A stretch of 64,000 nt of DNA, taken from positions 806,001-870,000 of the forward strand of contig NZ_JARVWS010000001.1 in the NCBI RefSeq assembly GCF_029846275.1. Direction: 5' to 3'. Made by a program: the position numbers and the translations under genes. This DNA is from Nocardioides sp. CER19. GTDB lineage: Bacteria; Actinomycetota; Actinomycetes; Propionibacteriales; Nocardioidaceae. The notes below the pieces were generated by a model. The model saw only the letters and a program-made list of their open reading frames with translations. It did not search any database and was not told the origin of the DNA. Shown here in pieces: positions 62,515 through 64,000 of this stretch; within the stretch, counting starts at the first letter, position 1; each line of letters begins with the position of its first letter.

Positions 62515-63252
62515 TCAGGCGTCGGCCTCCACCCGCGGCGACCCCAGCCGGGCGGCGTCGGACTCGGCCGACTTGCTGGGCAGCACGAACCGGTAGCCGA
62601 CGTTGCGGACCGTGCCGATGAGCGTCTCGTTCTCGGGGCCGAGCTTGGCGCGCAGCCGCCGGACGTGCACGTCGACGGTCCGGGTGCCCCCGAAGTAGTC
62701 GTAGCCCCAGACCTCCTGGAGCAGCTGCTGCCTGGAGAAGACCCGGCCGGGGTGCTGGGCGAGGAACTTGAGGAGCTCGAACTCCTTGAACGTCAGGTCG
62801 AGCGAGCGCTTGCCCACCTTGGCCGTGTAGGTCGCGTCGTCGACCACGACCTCGCCGGACCTGATGACGTGCGCCTCCGGATCGGCCGCCTCCCGGGCCG
62901 CGCCGAGCCGGCCGATCGCCAGCTTGATCCGGGCCTCGAGCTCGGCCGGGCCGCAGGTGTGGAGGACGACGTCGTCCATGCCCCAGTCGTGGGCGACGAC
63001 GGCGAGCCCGCCCTCGGTGACGACGAGGACCACCGGCACGTCGGTGCCCGTCGTGCGGATGAGCCGACACAGGTCGCGGGCCTGGGCCAGGTCCTGGCGG
63101 CCGTCGACCAGCAGCAGGTCGGAGTCGGGCGCCTCGAGCAGGGCGCTGCCCTCGGCAGGCAGGATCCGTACGTGGTGACCGAGGAGCGACAGCCCCGGGA
63201 TCACCTCCACCGAGGGCTGCAGCGCGCTCGTCAGCAGGAGCAGGGTGCTCAT
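62515..63252 (-). CDS. glnR: GlnR-type orphan OmpR-family nitrogen regulator
   Basis: 245 residues. Receiver-like N-terminal domain ([30 protein letters not shown]) and winged-helix domain ([53 protein letters not shown]). From memory it aligns end to end with Streptomyces and mycobacterial GlnR. GlnR works without a partner kinase. ATG 63252 has GGAGG about 7 nt upstream. Confidence 0.92.
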   Translation of the reverse strand: MSTLLLLTSALQPSVEVIPGLSLLGHHVRILPAEGSALLEAPDSDLLLVDGRQDLAQARDLCRLIRTTGTDVPVVLVVTEGGLAVVAHDWGMDDVVLHTCGPAELEARIKLAIGRLGAAREAADPEAHVIRSGEVVVDDATYTAKVGKRSLDLTFKEFELLKFLAQHPGRVFSRQQLLQEVWGYDYFGGTRTVDVHVRRLRAKLGPENETLIGTVRNVGYRFVLPSKSAESDAARLGSPRVEADA

Positions 63253-63378
63253 GACTCGACCTCCGTCAAGGGCAGGAGTGGTACGAGGAGCACCAAGACG
63301 CAACGCTGAGCCTCGGTGAGTTGATCGTCAGCGCATACTAGCGAAACCTCGTCGTCACCTGTTGAGAAAGGGCGTGCT

Positions 63379-63645
63379 GTGGGACACATCCGCATTCGCT
63401 ACTGGGCGGCGGCGAAGGCGGCCGCCGGCGTGGCCCAGGACGAGCTCGAGGTCGAGTCGCCGCTGTCGCTCGCCGAGGTCGTACGACGGGCGGTCGACCT
63501 GCATCCCGGCACCCGCCTGGCCGACGTACTCCAGGTGTGCTCCGCGCTGGTCGACGACCGGCCCGTGAAGCGCCTCGACCCGGCGGCCGTCCAGGTCGAG
63601 CCGGGTCAGTCGGTGGAGTTCCTCCCGCCCTTCGCCGGCGGGTGA
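63379..63645 (+). CDS. MoaD/ThiS-family sulfur-carrier protein
   Basis: 88 residues, ubiquitin-like fold (IRIRYWAAAKAAAGVAQDELEVESPLSLAEVV) ending in Gly-Gly (FLPPFAGG), the thiocarboxylate site. No MoaE/ThiG partner nearby. GTG 63379 with GAGAAAGG about 7 nt upstream. In mycobacteria a similar gene sits between glnR and a thioredoxin, as here. Confidence 0.85.
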   Translation: MGHIRIRYWAAAKAAAGVAQDELEVESPLSLAEVVRRAVDLHPGTRLADVLQVCSALVDDRPVKRLDPAAVQVEPGQSVEFLPPFAGG

Positions 63646-63717
63646 TCCTCCGAGCCGAGCAGCCCTCGTTCCGCCGGTCGCGGAATGTCGCCTCGGGCAC
63701 CTGGCGTTAGGACTGGC

Positions 63718-64000
63718 ATGACCGGACTCTGGGTGGCCGCGGCCGCCATCGTGCTGGCGCTCGCGTTCGGTGCGTTCCGCGCGCTGAGCGACGGCCGTTT
63801 CCGCGGCACGCACTCGGTCAGGGGCGCCGAGCAGCCTGCGGACGAGGTCGCGACGGAGCCGTCCGTGTGGGCGCAGCTCGGCGACGCGTCCGGCAGCGCC
63901 GTCCTCGGGGAGCGGGCAACGCTCGTCCAGTTCTCGAGCGCCTTCTGCGCTCCGTGCCGGGTCACCCGACGCGTGCTCGCAGAGGTGGCGGGCGTCGTAC
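63718..64000 (+). CDS. Thioredoxin-family membrane-anchored protein, 3' end outside window
   Basis: Open to the window end. One N-terminal membrane helix (WVAAAAIVLALAFGAF), then a thioredoxin fold with active-site Cys-Ala-Pro-Cys (FSSAFCAPCRVTRRVL). It resembles mycobacterial ThiX next to glnR/mshD. ATG 63718 is close to a TAGGAC element (63708-63713). An extracytoplasmic oxidoreductase is likely. Confidence 0.85.
   Translation, partial: MTGLWVAAAAIVLALAFGAFRALSDGRFRGTHSVRGAEQPADEVATEPSVWAQLGDASGSAVLGERATLVQFSSAFCAPCRVTRRVLAEVAGVV

Overview
The window is very GC-rich, densely coded DNA from an actinobacterium, most likely a member of the Nocardioidaceae (Nocardioides-like). This is inferred from actinobacterial marker genes: mycothiol synthase (mshD), GlnR, a MhuD-type haem-degrading enzyme, MutT1 (Nudix plus phosphatase), the PurS/PurQ/small-PurL system, DUF3073, nitrobindin and a Nur-like Fur protein. 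I saw no rRNA, tRNA, phage, insertion sequence or CRISPR array.

Layout. 1-1050 is the 3' part of a PAS histidine kinase. 1.2-41.8 kb carries eight plus-strand purine genes (purD, purB, purC, purS-purQ, purL, purF, purM) dispersed among other genes. They cover PurF, PurD, PurLQS, PurM, PurC and PurB; purN, purK/E and purH are not here. Between them lie a mhuD/transporter operon, two unexplained beta-propeller-like enzymes, a sulfotransferase, an acyl-CoA ligase, a membrane-anchored tandem AAA+ ATPase with a small partner, a secreted DUF1906 hydrolase, two efflux pumps each divergent from its own repressor, phosphoketolase and acetate kinase, and a minus-strand run of four paralogous GAF histidine kinases (31.8-39.1 kb).

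From 41.9 to 54.6 kb: DUF3073, a cold-shock protein, a small acidic protein, MutT1 and then a phosphate island (Pho box, pstS, hairpin, pstC-pstA-pstB, DUF47-pit, ppk). The last 10 kb holds an HSL esterase, a 1165-residue coiled-coil protein, DsrE/nitrobindin/Nur-like Fur/YgfZ, mshD, glnR, a MoaD-like protein and the start of a thioredoxin.

How it works together. The purine genes feed IMP synthesis. Phosphoketolase makes acetyl phosphate that acetate kinase turns into ATP and acetate. The phosphate island imports phosphate by high-affinity (Pst) and low-affinity (Pit) routes and stores it as polyphosphate.

Most notable signals: (i) a family of exact 22-bp-period repeats that fills the gaps between two convergent gene pairs and reaches into their stop codons; (ii) the four-kinase cluster, in which the first gene has lost its phospho-acceptor histidine; (iii) at least 15 genes whose -10 box lies 6-8 nt before the start codon (leaderless transcription), including two divergent pairs whose -10 boxes physically overlap; (iv) the membrane AAA+ pair and the giant coiled-coil protein, both without assigned function; (v) two large perfect inverted repeats at 18.13-18.24 kb.
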